A stretch of 6,769 nucleotides of DNA, taken from contig JAFAJR010000190.1 of NCBI GenBank assembly GCA_019236085.1, forward strand, positions 1-6,769, given 5' to 3'. Shown here piece after piece: positions 5,535 to 6,769 of this stretch; within the stretch, counting starts at the first letter, position 1; the number at the start of each line of letters is the position of its first letter. Both the position numbers and the translations under genes were made by a program. Origin of the DNA: Candidatus Dormiibacterota bacterium. GTDB taxonomy: Bacteria > Chloroflexota > Dormibacteria > Aeolococcales > Aeolococcaceae. The notes under the pieces were generated by a model. The model had not been told where the DNA came from, did no database searches, and was given only the letters and a program-made list of their open reading frames with translations.

Positions 5535-6769
5535 CTAGGCCGCCTGCGCTCCCACCGGTGCCGCCTGCGTGCCAGTGAACACCGCGCCCGTGTCGCCGGG
5601 GGTGTTGCCGAACTGCGTGAACGGCAGCTGCCAATCCTCCTCGCCGTTGCTGTAATCGGCGGGGTTGATCGTGTGCTCGACGATGACGACGTCACCCGGA
5701 AGGCTGAAGTTGTAGAAGTTGATCGCGCGGTCGGTGCTGAGGTTCACGCAGCCATGTGACACGTCGTAATGACCCTGCGCGTACACCGACCACGGTGCGG
5801 CGTGGATGAAGAAGCCGTTGGTGGAGATGGCCGTGTCGTAGTAGACGTTCTCGTCGTAGAAGTTGACGTTGCCGGGCACGCACGCCGCGCCACCGAAGGT
5901 GCCGCAGGAGCTCATCTTCACCACGTACGACTTGTAGAGCACCACCAGCGTGCCCGACAGCGTTGGGAAACCCGCCTTGCCCAGGCTGACCGGCCAGGTG
6001 TCGACCAGCTGGTCGTTGGAATACACCTGCATGGTGTGCGTGGTGTCATCGATGACCGAGAGATGCTTGGGCCCGACGGTGAAGCTCATGGACCAGTCGC
6101 CGAGACCCCACACACCGTTGCCGGCGTTGACGCCCTTGAGATTCGCGTTCACCGTCACCTTGGTCCCCGACGGCCAGTAGTTCTCGGGCCGGAAGTGCAG
6201 CACGCTGTCGGTGAACCAGTGCCACGAGCCCATGACGCCCGGCGTGGACGCGACCTGGATGTGCTGCACCACCTCCGCCTTCTGCGAGTCGGGAATCGGC
6301 GTGTTGAAGTTGAGGTCGATGGGTTCTCCGATGCCCACCACGCTGCCGTCGTATGGCGTGAAGGTCGTGAGCAGGCGAGCCTGCGCGGTCAGCGTGGAAA
6401 AGGTGACGTGGGAGGTGGTGGTGTGGCTGCCGTTCACCGCCGTAGCGGTGATGGTGTAGGTGGCGCCGGAGTCCAGCCCGTCGCCGAGCTGCCAGCTGGT
6501 GCCGTCGGAGGAGATCTGGCCGGCCGGCGGTCCCGAGACACCAGCCTCCTGCACGGTCACCGAGGTGAGGTGGCCGGCGTCGGTGGTCGCCTGCACGGGG
6601 GCGTCGAGGGGCACGTTCTGGGACTGGTCGCCCGGGCTGATGCTGATCTTCGGCGCGACAGCGGGAGCAACCGGCTGGACCGCGGCGGCTGCCGCGTGCT
6701 GGGCTCCGCCACTCGGCGCCACACCGGGCAGGGAGCAGCCGGCGAGCAGCACCGCGGCGGCTGCGCCGG
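5535..6769 (-). CDS. Lipoprotein L,D-transpeptidase with two Ig-like domains and a YkuD catalytic domain (5' end cut off)
   Basis: The enzyme forms 3-3 crosslinks in peptidoglycan, or anchors proteins to it, outside the membrane. Numbering is from the GTG at 6752, which is probably not the start: the frame stays open to the edge and encodes Gly-Ala-Ala-Ala-Ala, the core of a signal peptide whose beginning is missing. Lipobox LLAGC gives acylated Cys6. An Ala/Pro-rich linker runs to 34, Ig-like domains span about 35-122 and 126-227, the YkuD domain spans 229-361, and a W-x-x-P-F-x-x-F segment and an Ala-rich tail end the protein. The catalytic signature is complete: His317 in HAAPWSVYAQGH, 14 residues, then SHGCVN with Cys335 as nucleophile. 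The plan is that of mycobacterial LdtMt2-type enzymes, which are often carbapenem targets. The Cys283/Cys291 pair in the lid region is unusual. The oxidoreductase gene follows 25 bases downstream. Confidence 0.93.
   Translation of the reverse strand, partial: GAAAAVLLAGCSLPGVAPSGGAQHAAAAAVQPVAPAVAPKISISPGDQSQNVPLDAPVQATTDAGHLTSVTVQEAGVSGPPAGQISSDGTSWQLGDGLDSGATYTITATAVNGSHTTTSHVTFSTLTAQARLLTTFTPYDGSVVGIGEPIDLNFNTPIPDSQKAEVVQHIQVASTPGVMGSWHWFTDSVLHFRPENYWPSGTKVTVNANLKGVNAGNGVWGLGDWSMSFTVGPKHLSVIDDTTHTMQVYSNDQLVDTWPVSLGKAGFPTLSGTLVVLYKSYVVKMSSCGTFGGAACVPGNVNFYDENVYYDTAISTNGFFIHAAPWSVYAQGHYDVSHGCVNLSTDRAINFYNFSLPGDVVIVEHTINPADYSNGEEDWQLPFTQFGNTPGDTGAVFTGTQAAPVGAQAA

Noticed and set aside
5510..5695. 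N-terminal extension of the oxidoreductase frame to the GTG/ATG near 5695
   Set aside because: It would overlap the transpeptidase gene by about 160 bases and encodes a Ser/Arg/Thr low-complexity stretch. Family members start shortly before the GxGxxG motif, as does the ATG at 5509.
6750..6752. GTG at 6752 as the true transpeptidase start
   Set aside because: It would leave only five residues before the lipobox Cys, too short for a lipoprotein signal peptide. The frame stays open to the edge with hydrophobic Ala codons, so the start is outside the window.

Overview
The window is GC-rich bacterial DNA (by eye about two thirds G+C). It has GTG as well as ATG starts, tightly packed genes and Ala/Gly/Arg-rich proteins. 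A lipoprotein L,D-transpeptidase with two Ig-like domains before its YkuD domain, together with a secreted S53 peptidase, suggests an actinomycete-like bacterium (Actinomycetota or a similar high-GC soil lineage). This placement is an inference from gene content; no rRNA or other marker is present.

Layout, left to right: (1) on the minus strand at the left edge, the first about 47 codons of a gene whose visible residues resemble the N-terminus of thiamine-diphosphate enzymes of the acetolactate-synthase type; (2) divergently, a complete plus-strand polytopic flippase of the Wzx/PST type (168-1658); (3) a 152-base gap with a possible 21-codon leader ORF whose stop overlaps the next start; (4) a plus-strand secreted S53 (sedolisin/kumamolisin) peptidase precursor (1811-3880) with a complete catalytic tetrad and a strong Shine-Dalgarno; (5) a 12-bp hairpin just beyond it, acting as a shared terminator between convergent genes; (6) on the minus strand, a FAD-dependent phytoene-desaturase-like oxidoreductase (5509-3890); (7) upstream of it on the same strand, a lipoprotein L,D-transpeptidase whose first codons lie beyond the right edge (6769-5535).

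The transpeptidase and oxidoreductase are 25 bases apart and probably form a two-gene transcription unit reading leftward. The flippase and the peptidase read rightward; the gap between them could hold a promoter, so they need not be co-transcribed. Three products act at or outside the membrane: the flippase moves lipid-linked glycans, the transpeptidase crosslinks peptidoglycan, and the peptidase is exported. The theme is loosely cell envelope and exterior, but nothing shows that they form one pathway.

I found no tRNA, rRNA, CRISPR array, insertion sequence or attachment site. I do not see a clearly new multi-gene system. The points most worth checking are the leader ORF before the peptidase, the long insertion in the peptidase calcium-site region, and the cysteine pair in the transpeptidase active-site lid.
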